NCBI GenBank assembly: GCA_046758005.1
Contig: JBHHZJ010000018.1
Span: 1-42,385 of the forward strand
Length of the DNA stretch: 42,385 nt
Source: JBHHZJ01 sp046758005
GTDB lineage: Bacteria > Pseudomonadota > Alphaproteobacteria > Kiloniellales > J153
Direction: 5' to 3'
The number at the start of each line of letters is the position of its first letter. Within the stretch, counting starts at the first letter, position 1. A program made the translations under genes and the position numbers. The notes under the pieces are model-generated. The model had not been told where the DNA came from, ran no database searches, and saw only the letters and a program-made list of their open reading frames with translations. Positions 34,625 through 42,385 of the stretch are shown piece after piece.

Positions 34625-35590
34625 ATGCCAGCGAAGAGTTTCGAGCACAGACGCGATGCGAGGCGGGTCCTCGCCGCGATCGGGGCGGCGGCAAGAACGG
34701 CCTTGCGCCCGGCGAACCGTTTCTGGCGCCGAGTTCATGGCGCTTACCGCCGGTTCATGGACATAAACGAGACCGAGTTGCAGATTCATCTGGATCGCCG
34801 GATCGACGAGATAAAAGCTGGAATTCGTGAACAAGATCCCGAAGCGGTCGTGTTAAGTGGTTTCAAAGTCTTTTCGCAATTGGACGAGGACGGGATAATA
34901 GAAAAAATATTTAATGACATTGGCGAAAAATCTAAAGTGTTTGTGGAAATCGGGTGTGGCGACGGTCTGGAAAACAACACGCATTACCTTCTTTTGAAGG
35001 GCTGGCGCGGCCTATGGATGGACGCCGACGCCAAGAACATGGACTTCATCGAGCAGGCGCTTGATTGCGATGGGACCGACCTGATCGCGTTCGAGCGCGT
35101 TTTCATCAATCGCCACAACGTGAATTCGGCCGTTGAGGGCGGTCTTCGGAAGATCGGGCTCGAAACCTTTCCTGCGGAGATCGACTTCCTGTCACTGGAC
35201 ATCGACGGCAACGACCTGGAGGTCCTAAAAGCCGTAAGCGTCGTGGAGCCCCGCGTCGTCTGCGTGGAGTACAACGCGAAATTTCCGCCGCCTGTCGAGG
35301 TCGCGCTCGTCTATGACGAAAACCACGTCTGGGAGGGCGACGATTATCAGGGTGCGTCGCTACAGTCCTTCGTCGATCTTTTCGAACCGCGCGGCTACAG
35401 GTTGGTCGCCTGCACTCTGTCCGGCGTAAACGCGTTTTTCGTCAAGGAGAGCGAGTTGAACGGCGTTTCAACGAAGAGCGCCAGGGAACTCTACCAACCT
35501 CCCCGCTATCACCTGATCCAGAAGCGCAGCGGCCACCCGCCCTCGCTCAAGTTTCTCAGAGACAGACTTCGCGCGCGGGTTCGGCTCTGA
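34625..35590 (+). CDS. FkbM-like SAM-dependent methyltransferase
   Basis: 321-residue protein with an FkbM-like methyltransferase core. Motif I is VFVEIGCGDGLENNTHYL (about 106-121), followed by WMDADAKN and a later LDIDGNDLEVLKAV and VCVEYNAKFPPP. The part 34740-35000 is clearly AT-richer than its surroundings, with stretches such as AAAAAATATTTAATG, which suggests a different origin. ATG 34625 is chosen because GAGGGG precedes it; ATG 34565, four bases after the upstream stop, would add 20 non-conserved residues and is also possible. The function is probably methylation of a sugar or glycan; the acceptor is unknown. It converges with the next FkbM-type gene. Confidence 0.8.
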   Translation: MPAKSFEHRRDARRVLAAIGAAARTALRPANRFWRRVHGAYRRFMDINETELQIHLDRRIDEIKAGIREQDPEAVVLSGFKVFSQLDEDGIIEKIFNDIGEKSKVFVEIGCGDGLENNTHYLLLKGWRGLWMDADAKNMDFIEQALDCDGTDLIAFERVFINRHNVNSAVEGGLRKIGLETFPAEIDFLSLDIDGNDLEVLKAVSVVEPRVVCVEYNAKFPPPVEVALVYDENHVWEGDDYQGASLQSFVDLFEPRGYRLVACTLSGVNAFFVKESELNGVSTKSARELYQPPRYHLIQKRSGHPPSLKFLRDRLRARVRL

Positions 35591-35664
35591 GGGCCTCCCG
35601 CACCGGCGCGCGAGCGGGCCCGGGGGGCGTGTCTGCCTTCGCCGCAGACGCGGCGGACGCGCCC

Positions 35665-36606
35665 TCAGTCGGCGCTGCTTCGGCCCGGAAGGTCTTTGCA
35701 CACGATGGCGTCGCAGTGCCAGTCCTTGTCGCCACCGGCCGCGTGCCCGCGCAGACGGTCGATTATCGCGTCGATGTCTCTAAAATCATCGCGAGCGATG
35801 GTGTTTCCGGCTTCCACGATGGAGCCGAAGCGAAAATTCTTGCCAAGAAACTCGTACAAGAAATCCAAATCCGCCCCCAGTCGCGCGAGACCGTAGGGCC
35901 AGAACTCGAAGATGATGACATCCGCGTGCGACAGGACCTTTGCGCCGCCCTTGAACACGTGCGCCTCGGCGCCCTGCGTATCCATCTTGGCCACCAGCTT
36001 TCCGCGCAGGTCGCGCAGGTCTGTGAGCGCGTCCAGTGTCACCGCCTTGACGCGAATCACCTCGCGTTGGTGCTCCCCGAACTCGCCCGACGGGGCCCGA
36101 GCGCCGTTCGCACGGACCCTGTGATCGCCGAGGTTGTCCGGCGACAGCTCGAAGTCCAGGTGTCCGTCGCGGTCGAACAGCGCCAGATTATAGAGATGAA
36201 TGTTGGCGTCGCTCGAGTTTGCCCTGACGTTCTGCGATAGAAGCTCGAAGTTTGCGGGATCCGGCTCGATCGCCTTGCATATGACGTTTTTGTTCGCCGA
36301 GACGGGCAGTGTGACGAGGCCGATATTGGCGCCGATGTCCAGAAATACGCCTCCGGGACCGGAGAAACTTTCATTTATGAAACCGACGATTTCGCGGGCC
36401 CAGTAACCGTGCTCGATATAATGTCTGAGGATGATCTCGTCCCTGGGATCGCCGTAAATGCGCCCGTAGTCGCCGTCGACCGCGATGCCCTTTACGTTCA
36501 GTTTCTTGCAAAGCCGCGTGAACAGCTCGATCGCCAGATAACCGCGCGATCGCGCGATGACGAATTCGAGGAGTGGCAGCAGGATTTTCGCCGCGGATTT
36601 CGTCAT
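35665..36606 (-). CDS. FkbM family methyltransferase
   Basis: 313-residue FkbM-type O-methyltransferase. The SAM motif is GVFLDIGANIGLVTLPVS (D90-G-A-N region), then AIEPDPANFELLSQNVRAN, VKAVTLDAL, and KMDTQGAEAHVFKGGAKVL, all standard for FkbM proteins that methylate sugars or glycans. Parts of the gene, such as the 5' third, are less GC-rich than the locus. It lies downstream of the Wzx-type flippase on the minus strand (172-base gap) and converges with the other methyltransferase. Its substrate is likely a repeat-unit sugar of the exopolysaccharide. Confidence 0.9.
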   Translation of the reverse strand: MTKSAAKILLPLLEFVIARSRGYLAIELFTRLCKKLNVKGIAVDGDYGRIYGDPRDEIILRHYIEHGYWAREIVGFINESFSGPGGVFLDIGANIGLVTLPVSANKNVICKAIEPDPANFELLSQNVRANSSDANIHLYNLALFDRDGHLDFELSPDNLGDHRVRANGARAPSGEFGEHQREVIRVKAVTLDALTDLRDLRGKLVAKMDTQGAEAHVFKGGAKVLSHADVIIFEFWPYGLARLGADLDFLYEFLGKNFRFGSIVEAGNTIARDDFRDIDAIIDRLRGHAAGGDKDWHCDAIVCKDLPGRSSAD

Positions 36607-36778
36607 GTCAACTCGTCCCGAGGCTGGCCGCGCGCGCGGCGGTCGGGCGCGGGCGCCCGGTGCGGATCGCGCTTCGCGTCGGCCGCGGCGCGGCCTGCGA
36701 CGAATCCGGTCCGCGGCCCGGGTTCGTGTCGAGCCGGGCTTGTGGCAACACTGTCATGGGCGTTCCTCGGACCTCTCG

Positions 36779-38299
36779 TCACGGCACGTGCCTGCGCACC
36801 GCGAAGGCCAAAGTCGCCGTCGCCAGCGAACGCATCCAAGGCAGAAGCGCCGCCGCGGCGACGGCCGCGGCGCAATACACGAGGGCCAGCACGAACAGCG
36901 TGAGCAGGCGGTCCTCGATCGGCGGGAACAACCAGCGCGCTCCGGCGGCGACGGCGAGCGCCGCCAAGAGCGGACGGCCGCAGTCGTGCGCATACCAACG
37001 CGGCAACGCGCCCTTCAAGAGGTGACGATGCATGAGCGGCGGCGCGATGAGCAGCGACCCGGCGTTCATCGCGAGCCAGGCCACGGCCGCTCCCGCGGGC
37101 CCAAAGGTTTCCGTCAGGTATACGATGCTCGGCACGAGGAACGCCAGCGCCAGCACGTTCGCCCACAGCGCGAACTTGGTCCACCCGCTCGCCAGCTGTA
37201 GCGCATAGGGCGCATGCTGGATGCCGTTCAGCGCCGTGGCCGGGGCAAGCAGGCCGACCAGCAGCGCCGCGTTGCGGACCGTCTCGCCATCGCCGGTCCA
37301 GGCCCACAGCACGTGCGGCGCGAACAGGGCGAGGACGACCGCCGCCGGCATCACGGCGACCGACAGGACCTGCGACGCCCGGTGGTAGGTTTCGCGCAGC
37401 CGGACCTCGTCGCCGAGCGCCGCAAGTTGCGCGAAGTGCGGGAACACCGCCGTGAACACGGGTGTCACGAAGATGAACAGTCCTTGCGCGAGCGACCGCG
37501 CCAGGGCGTAGTAGCCGAACTGGCTGAGCGGCAGGAGACGGCTGAGCAGGAGGCTGTCGACCTGCGTGAGCAACAGGCCGAGCACGGAGATTGCGCTCAT
37601 TCCGGCCGCGAAGCGCCAGATCCTGCGCAGCTGCCCCATGCGGAAACGGCCGGGCCTCGGCGCCTGCGGCAGGGACCTCAAGACCAGCAGCGCCAGGAGC
37701 CCGACCTGGACGGCGCGGGCCACGCCTTGCCAGACGAAGAAGGCGGTCAGGCTGGGCGACACCAACCAAAGGACGAGCACCGCGCCGACGATCTGCGCGG
37801 CCGTCGCCGCCGTTTGCACGGCGTTGAGCAGAACGTGGCGTTGCAGGCCCAGCAGGCAGCCCGCGTACAGATGCATCGGAAACTGGATCACGAGGACCAG
37901 CGCCATGACCCGAACGGCGCGCCCGGCCTCGTCCGCGCCGAGGCGCTCGACCTGCAGCCAGTTGGTCGCGATGGCATCGGCCGACAGGGCCGCGAGAACG
38001 CCGAGCAGGGCCGCGCAGAGCCAATAGGCGACCTCCAAAGTGCGAACCAGGTCGCGCGCGTCCTGACCCCGGTCGCCGCGGGCCGTCAAACGGGCCAGTT
38101 CGCGGTTCGCCGTCGTCGAGAGCCCGACGTCGAAGAGGGCGCTAAGCGCGGTCAGGGTCGTGAAAAAGCCGATGATGCCGTAGGCCTCGATGCCCAGGAA
38201 CCGGATGTATATCGGAATTACGACGACGGATATGGCCGCCACAAAGCCGCGCCCGGCAAAATTTGCGGCAACATTTCGCTTTAAAAGGCTTAGCTGCAT
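36779..38299 (-). CDS. Wzx-type polysaccharide flippase (MATE/MOP superfamily)
   Basis: 506-residue polytopic protein with about 12-14 helices and the MOP-superfamily polysaccharide_synt pattern: N-terminal LLKRNVAANFAGRGFVAAISVVVIPIYIRFLG, then LFDVGLSTTANRELARL, and ALARSLAQGLFIFVTPVF near the centre. Wzx flips undecaprenyl-linked repeat units across the inner membrane after priming by the WcaJ-like enzyme and elongation by glycosyltransferases. No Wzy polymerase or Wza/Wzc export proteins were recognised in the window; they may lie outside. It is divergent from the family-4 glycosyltransferase at 38485. Confidence 0.9.
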   Translation of the reverse strand: MQLSLLKRNVAANFAGRGFVAAISVVVIPIYIRFLGIEAYGIIGFFTTLTALSALFDVGLSTTANRELARLTARGDRGQDARDLVRTLEVAYWLCAALLGVLAALSADAIATNWLQVERLGADEAGRAVRVMALVLVIQFPMHLYAGCLLGLQRHVLLNAVQTAATAAQIVGAVLVLWLVSPSLTAFFVWQGVARAVQVGLLALLVLRSLPQAPRPGRFRMGQLRRIWRFAAGMSAISVLGLLLTQVDSLLLSRLLPLSQFGYYALARSLAQGLFIFVTPVFTAVFPHFAQLAALGDEVRLRETYHRASQVLSVAVMPAAVVLALFAPHVLWAWTGDGETVRNAALLVGLLAPATALNGIQHAPYALQLASGWTKFALWANVLALAFLVPSIVYLTETFGPAGAAVAWLAMNAGSLLIAPPLMHRHLLKGALPRWYAHDCGRPLLAALAVAAGARWLFPPIEDRLLTLFVLALVYCAAAVAAAALLPWMRSLATATLAFAVRRHVP

Positions 38300-38484
38300 G
38301 GAAGATCTACGTTTTGCGGTTGGGTCATTTGGAATACGAACTCGTTAAGAATAAGTATAAGATTCTCTTAGATACTCTTCCCGACACTCCGGACCGAGCA
38401 ACCCTCGTCCCGTGTGGGCGCCGGTGGGCGCATAGGCCGCATCGGCCCGCGGCGTTGGAAGGCGATCGAGCGACGAGCGATCAC

Positions 38485-39750
38485 GTGAACGCCGATTCTC
38501 CGATCAGGTTTCCCGAGCCCCCCTCAGAATGGCCTCCGCGAAAGATCGTCGTGGACGCCTCTTGCCTGCTGGGCCCAAGAAGCGGGATCGGCAACTATGC
38601 CGCGAATTCCGTCGCGGAACTGATGAGGCTGCTGCCGGAGACGGAGTTTCGCCTGTTTCTCGGGTACGGCTGGGCCCGGGCGCTGCCGGCGGAGGAGTCC
38701 GCCAAGGCGAGCGCGGTGAGCGCGGCACGGCGCCTTCCGGTGGTTCGGAAGGTTTGGCGCATGCTTCGAGGGCGGCGCTTCGTGTGGTCCCTCCACTCGA
38801 ACGCGCCCGATGTGGTCTACGCCCCCAACTACCTCGCCCCGGCGCCCTGCGATCCCGTCGTGCCGGTGGTCTACGACCTGTCCCATGTCAGGATGCCCGA
38901 GGCGCACCCGCCGGATCGTGTGGCATGGCTGAGAAATCTCGATGCCGCGCTTGCGCGCGCGGCGGCGGTCGTGACCATTTCGAGGTTCAGCAAGCGCGAG
39001 ATCGTCGATGTGTACGGCGTGTCGCCGGACAAGCTGGTCGTCGCGCCGCCCGGGGTCGGCTCGAACTTTCGTCCTGTGGCCGGCGAGGCACGCCGTCCCG
39101 TCCTGCAACGCCACGGGCTCGACGAGCGACGGTACTTCCTGGCGGTCGGCAACCTGGAGCCGCGCAAGAACCTGACGACGCTGATCGAGGCCTACGCGAG
39201 ACTGCCCGGGGCCGTCCGCGACCGGTATCCTCTGGTGGTCGGCGGCGGGGCGGGGTGGGGCGAGGCCGGCGTGACCGGCGGCTCGGCCGCGCGCCTGCGC
39301 CGGGCCGGGCAGCTCCGGCTGTCGGGTTACCTGCCGTCGGCCGACCTCCCGGCCCTCTATGCCGGAGCGGCCGCGTTCTGCTTCCCGTCCCTGTACGAGG
39401 GCTTCGGCATACCCGTGATCGAGGCCCTGGCATGCGGCGCGGCGGTGCTCGCGTCCAACGCGACCGCGATACCCGAGGCCGCCGGCGAGGCCGGCCTCCT
39501 CCTAGATCCCCGGGACCTCGACGCCTGGACCCGGGGCCTGCAAAGGATCATCGAGGACGAGGCGCTCGCCGAGACCCTGCGCGCCAGGGGCCCTCAACAG
39601 GTCGCGCGCTTCACGTGGACCGGCTGTGCCGGTGAGATCCTCCGCGCCTTCGCCCGCTGCGCCGGGCGGGCCCCGGGTGGGCGGACAGGCGCCGGCGCGA
39701 CAGAAATCCCGACCGACCGGCCAGCCGCAGTGGCGCGGGCCGGCGGCTGA
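38485..39750 (+). CDS. Family 4 glycosyltransferase (mannosyltransferase-like)
   Basis: 421-residue GT-B glycosyltransferase. It begins with KIVVDASCLLGPRSGIGNYAANSVAELM, and continues VVPVVYDLSHVRMPEAHPP, ARAAAVVTISRFSKREIVDVYGV, the C-terminal domain start RYFLAVGNLEPRKNLTTLIEAY, VVGGGAGWGE, and the motif PSLYEGFGIPVIEALACGAAVLASNATAIPEAAGEAGLLLDP, typical of mtfB/WbdB-type mannosyltransferases. GTG 38485 is used because sequence before it (38263-38484) is not conserved and overlaps the flippase promoter; its Shine-Dalgarno is weak. The gene converges with galE. Predicted donor: GDP-mannose or a related nucleotide sugar. Confidence 0.9.
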   Translation: MNADSPIRFPEPPSEWPPRKIVVDASCLLGPRSGIGNYAANSVAELMRLLPETEFRLFLGYGWARALPAEESAKASAVSAARRLPVVRKVWRMLRGRRFVWSLHSNAPDVVYAPNYLAPAPCDPVVPVVYDLSHVRMPEAHPPDRVAWLRNLDAALARAAAVVTISRFSKREIVDVYGVSPDKLVVAPPGVGSNFRPVAGEARRPVLQRHGLDERRYFLAVGNLEPRKNLTTLIEAYARLPGAVRDRYPLVVGGGAGWGEAGVTGGSAARLRRAGQLRLSGYLPSADLPALYAGAAAFCFPSLYEGFGIPVIEALACGAAVLASNATAIPEAAGEAGLLLDPRDLDAWTRGLQRIIEDEALAETLRARGPQQVARFTWTGCAGEILRAFARCAGRAPGGRTGAGATEIPTDRPAAVARAGG

Positions 39751-39771
39751 ACGCGCCCGGCCGCGCGCCCG

Positions 39772-40782
39772 TCACCCGGTCCGCGCCACCGCCGCGGCCG
39801 CGCGCTTCTGCTGCCAGCGCCAGGCATCCGCGATCTGCACTTCGAGGTCGGCGCGCCGCGGCCGCCAGGCGAGGACCTGGCGCGCGGTCGAGGCCTCTGC
39901 GATCAGGCAGGCCGGGTCGCCGGGCCGGCGTGGCCCGATGCGCACCGGGAACGTGCGGCCGGTGACGCGGTGCACCGCCTCGACCACCTCGCGCACCGAG
40001 AAGCCGCGTTCGTTGCCGAGGTTGAGCACCGCCGTCGTCCCGCCGGCTTCCAGGTGCCGCAGCGCCAGCACGTGCGCCTCAACCAGGTCGCAGACATGGA
40101 TGTAATCGCGGATGCACGTGCCGTCCGGCGTGTCGTAATCGTCGCCGAAGATCTCCAGGTGGTCGCACAGGCCGAGCGCCGTGCGCGTGGCCACCTCGAT
40201 CAAGTGGGTGGCGGTCTGCGAGCTTTGGCCGCTGCGCCCCAGGGGGTCGGCCCCGGCGACGTTGAAGTAACGCAACGCGACGTAACGGAAATCGTGCGCG
40301 GCCGCGGCGTCGCGAAGGATCCATTCGGTCACCAGCTTCGAGGCGCCGTAGGGATTGATTGGCGCGGTCGGCGCGTCCTCGCGGACCGGGATCCTCGCCG
40401 GTATTCCATAGACCGCCGCGGTCGAGGAGAAGATGAAGTGGCGGACGCCGTGCTCGACGCAGGTCCGGATCAGGTTGCGGCTGGCGCAGGTGTTGTTGCG
40501 GTAGTACTTGAGCGGGTCGGCAACCGATTCGGGAACCACGACACTCCCCGCGAAGTGCACGACGGCACCGATGCGGTGGGCCCGGATCACCTCGCCGACC
40601 ACGGCGTGGTCGCCGGCGTCGCCCTGGACGAAGGTCGCGTCCTCGGGCACGGCCCCACGCCGGCCGGCGGAGAGGTCGTCCAGCACGACGACCGGGTGGC
40701 CGGCCGCGCGGAACGCCAGGACGCCGTGGCTGCCGATATAACCGGCGCCACCGGTGATCAGGACTGGCGCGAGATCGCTCAA
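39772..40782 (-). CDS. galE: UDP-glucose 4-epimerase
   Basis: 336-residue short-chain-dehydrogenase-type epimerase interconverting UDP-glucose and UDP-galactose. NAD-binding motif LITGGAGYIGSH (8-19), HFAGSVVVPESV, FSSTAAVYG (S119-S120-T121) and the catalytic INPYGASK (Y145, K149), then RYFNVAGADPLGRSG and GDDYDTPDGTCIRDYIHVCDL, all diagnostic for GalE. The start is TTG 40782 because it sits right before the conserved core and has GAGAG upstream; ATG 40893 or 40866 would add a basic, non-conserved extension. It supplies UDP-galactose to the EPS pathway. A near-consensus CtrA-type site lies 152 bases upstream. Confidence 0.94.
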   Translation of the reverse strand: MSDLAPVLITGGAGYIGSHGVLAFRAAGHPVVVLDDLSAGRRGAVPEDATFVQGDAGDHAVVGEVIRAHRIGAVVHFAGSVVVPESVADPLKYYRNNTCASRNLIRTCVEHGVRHFIFSSTAAVYGIPARIPVREDAPTAPINPYGASKLVTEWILRDAAAAHDFRYVALRYFNVAGADPLGRSGQSSQTATHLIEVATRTALGLCDHLEIFGDDYDTPDGTCIRDYIHVCDLVEAHVLALRHLEAGGTTAVLNLGNERGFSVREVVEAVHRVTGRTFPVRIGPRRPGDPACLIAEASTARQVLAWRPRRADLEVQIADAWRWQQKRAAAAVARTG

Positions 40783-41302
40783 CAGGGTGCACTCTCGAAG
40801 CTTGGTTGAACTTTGGCGCCGGGGAGATCCGCCGGCGAGCGTCGCTCGGGTCCGGCGCCGGGCCATCCAACCAGCGGCGCAACCGCGGCGCAAGGCCTTC
40901 GCGCAGCGCTGGGCCAGGCTCGCGCGAAAGCCGTCAACATATGGTTAACGCGAGCGTTCGCTCCGCTCCCGGGCCACGAACCTGCGTTCGAATAATAACG
41001 ATTATCGCAGTTTAAAATGTTATTCTCATGTATCACACAAACCTGCGCGCCGGTATTCGCTCGAGGGATCGAACCGTTATTTTCGCGCACCGTATCACGC
41101 TTATCGACCGAATGAGGCATCATTCGCCAATAACGCTCCGATCACGCTTGCCTCGTTAGCATGTTTGATTCCGACGCGCGGCCTAAGGGCGGCGGGTCGG
41201 AATCCGGCCGTCGCTCGGCCGCAACATAGGATGGGACGCCTGGTGAGGTCTCTCGAAGGACCCACGGGCGCAACCCACGGCTGGACACAGGGAGGCGAGG
41301 AC
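40783..41302. other. Intergenic region between galE and the Flp pilin gene
   Basis: 520 bases with no convincing gene. The first 150 bases are the GC-rich 5' flank of galE. Then comes a near-consensus CtrA-type site (40934-40949), followed by an AT-rich segment (about 40990-41040) with a small inverted repeat, ATAAT-AACG-ATTAT, and a further GTTATT. The remainder is the leader of the Flp pilin gene. Promoters for galE (leftward) and the pilin (rightward) should be here but were not identified with confidence. Confidence 0.45.
40934..40949 (+). promoter_or_regulatory. Near-consensus CtrA-type site upstream of galE
   Basis: TCAA-N7-TTAAC, one mismatch from the CtrA consensus TTAA-N7-TTAAC. It lies 152 bases before the galE start and 354 before the Flp pilin gene, in the same plus orientation as the two exact matches in the window. 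A single mismatch occurs more often by chance, so it is listed as a weaker candidate. Confidence 0.3.
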
Positions 41303-41500
41303 ATGGAACGGGCGGGCAGCTTTTTGGCCGGCTTGTGGCGACACGAGCGGGGCATTTCATCGGTCGAGTACGCCCTGCTTCTGGCGTTCATCGGCGGCGG
41401 CATCATTCTCGCGGCCAACACGCTCAGCACGTCGATCTCCAACGAGATGGACGCGGCGGCAAAATGCATCGAGGGCACCGACGCGAACTGCTCGTTCTGA
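41303..41500 (+). CDS. Flp/Fap-type (type IVb) pilin
   Basis: 65-residue prepilin. A short basic leader ends at G17, followed by ISSVEYALLLAFIGGGIILAAN: the type IVb signature with E5 and Y6 of the mature protein (E22, Y23) and the hydrophobic helix. The tail carries a cysteine pair (C55, C63) that could form a disulfide loop. GGAGG lies 7 bases before the ATG. Flp pilins are assembled by the Tad/Cpa machinery; the gene is followed by a cpaB-like gene after 90 bases. Upstream sequence in the same frame (41165-41302) is not conserved. Confidence 0.93.
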   Translation: MERAGSFLAGLWRHERGISSVEYALLLAFIGGGIILAANTLSTSISNEMDAAAKCIEGTDANCSF

Positions 41501-41590
41501 CCGGCCGAGGCGCTTGACGGGGCGCCGCGCGGCGGTCGGGCGTGCCGTCGAAGGCCCTGGCTTGCCTCCGCTCCAATCGGGATACGGCAC

Positions 41591-42385
41591 ATGAAACCGC
41601 GCGCGTTCGTGATGTTGGGGCTGGCCGTGATCCTCGCCGGTGTTTCGGTCGCGCTCGCGCGGACGTGGTTGCACAGTCGCCTGAAACCCGACCCGGCGGC
41701 GCAGGCGCCGGGCGTGGCGACCACCAGAATCGTCGTGGCGGCGGCGCCGCTGCGCTACGGCGACGAGATCCGCCGTGAACACCTCCGCCTGGCCGAATGG
41801 CCCGCGACGGCGGTCCCCGACGGCGCGTTCGGCGCGCCCGAGCAGGTCCTCGGGGAGGCAAGCGCGGGGCCCCGGGTCGCGCTGCGTGCGATCGAGGCGA
41901 ACGAGCCGATCCTGGCCGCCAAGATCACCGGCCTCGGCGGCCGCGCCAGCCTGTCCACGCTGATCGCGCCCGGCATGCGCGCGACCACGATTCGCGTCAA
42001 CGACGTGAACGGCGTGGCCGGTTTCGTGCTGCCCGGCGACCGCGTGGACGTGCTGCTCACCCGCGATCAGCCCGGCGATCGGCGGGGCGCGAACCCGATC
42101 ACGGACATTCTGCTCCAGAACATGAAGGTCCTGGGCGTCGACCAGGACGCCGGCGAAGGCCGGGAGCGCGCCGGCGTCGCCCGGGCCGTGACCCTGGAAG
42201 TGACCTCGATTCAGGCGCAGAAACTGACCCTGGCGCAGCGCCTCGGCACGCTCTCACTCGCCTTGCGACACGTGAACACGGCGGACGCCGAGCGCCCCCG
42301 GACGATCACGGTTCGCGACCTGCGCGTCGGGAAGGCGGAGGTGGCGCGGCCCGCCACGCTGCCCGGAAAGGACGGCGCCGGGCCG
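41591..42385 (+). CDS. cpaB: Flp pilus assembly protein CpaB/RcpC (partial, 3' end outside window)
   Basis: 265 codons visible, no stop before the window ends. It begins with an N-terminal membrane/signal segment (about 5-25), then a SAF domain (about 45-115; VVAAAPLRYGDEIRREHLRLAEWP and EANEPILAAKITG) and the CpaB/RcpC domain (about 115-250; LIAPGMRATTIRVNDVNGVAGFVLPGDRVDVLLT, ILLQNMKVLGVDQ, AVTLEVTSIQAQKLTLAQRLGTLSLALR). CpaB is a periplasmic or outer-membrane-associated helper of the Tad secretin. It follows the pilin by 90 bases and would lead the rest of the cpa/tad operon. No promoter of its own was recognised. Confidence 0.93.
   Translation, partial: MKPRAFVMLGLAVILAGVSVALARTWLHSRLKPDPAAQAPGVATTRIVVAAAPLRYGDEIRREHLRLAEWPATAVPDGAFGAPEQVLGEASAGPRVALRAIEANEPILAAKITGLGGRASLSTLIAPGMRATTIRVNDVNGVAGFVLPGDRVDVLLTRDQPGDRRGANPITDILLQNMKVLGVDQDAGEGRERAGVARAVTLEVTSIQAQKLTLAQRLGTLSLALRHVNTADAERPRTITVRDLRVGKAEVARPATLPGKDGAGP

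Noticed and set aside
38345..38359. TTAA half-site examined as a CtrA box
   Set aside because: The second half after seven bases is TATA, two mismatches from TTAA.
38263..38484. N-terminal extension of the family-4 glycosyltransferase
   Set aside because: The extra residues are not family-like and overlap the start and promoter region of the divergent flippase gene.

Overview
The window is GC-rich chromosomal DNA, probably from an alphaproteobacterium. Three things point that way: a receiver domain closely resembling CtrA, two exact matches to the CtrA site TTAA-N7-TTAAC, and a Flp-pilin/CpaB pair next to a compact type II secretion (T2SS) locus with an HR-domain protein in place of classical GspC. 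Nearly all sequence is coding, genes overlap by 1-8 bases in several operons, and no rRNA, tRNA, IS element or CRISPR array was seen.

Region 1 (1-13.1 kb) is a T2SS locus: prepilin peptidase (gspO), then gspE-F-G-H-I-J, then an oppositely oriented CtrA-like receiver-PilZ regulator, then gspL, gspM, a GspC/GspN-like HR-domain gene, the lipoprotein secretin gspD and gspK. An exact CtrA-type site lies upstream of gspD, and an AT-rich perfect palindrome lies upstream of gspE.

Region 2 (13.1-18.5 kb, minus strand) is one tight seven-gene operon. It reads GAF-SpoIIE phosphatase, RsbW-like kinase, STAS protein, MlaE-like permease, MlaF-like ATPase, MCE (MlaD-like) protein and auxiliary lipoprotein. 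A complete partner-switching module is thus joined to an Mla-type lipid transporter, and the STAS protein sits where the MlaB subunit would be expected. I infer that lipid traffic to or from the outer membrane is under serine-phosphorylation control.

Region 3 (18.5-24.0 kb) starts with a very AT-rich intergenic stretch. It is followed by a receiver-PAS-ATPase protein that has lost both the receiver aspartate and the histidine-kinase H-box, and then a large winged-helix/BTAD/AAA/TPR regulator.

Region 4 (24.0-40.8 kb) is an exopolysaccharide or glycolipid locus. It encodes a flippase-like membrane protein, a methyltransferase, a DPM1-type glycosyltransferase, GDP-mannose synthesis (ManC), a WcaJ-type priming transferase, GDP-mannose 4,6-dehydratase, two family-4 glycosyltransferases, a GT-C-like membrane protein, two FkbM-type methyltransferases, a Wzx-type flippase and GalE. 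A second exact CtrA-type site sits between the divergent priming transferase and first glycosyltransferase.

Region 5 (40.8 kb to the end) begins a Flp (type IVb) pilus locus, with the pilin gene and a cpaB gene that runs off the window. The picture is of a surface-remodelling region (secretion, lipid transport, EPS, pili) probably tied to CtrA and c-di-GMP. All functions are inferred from sequence motifs; no database search was possible.
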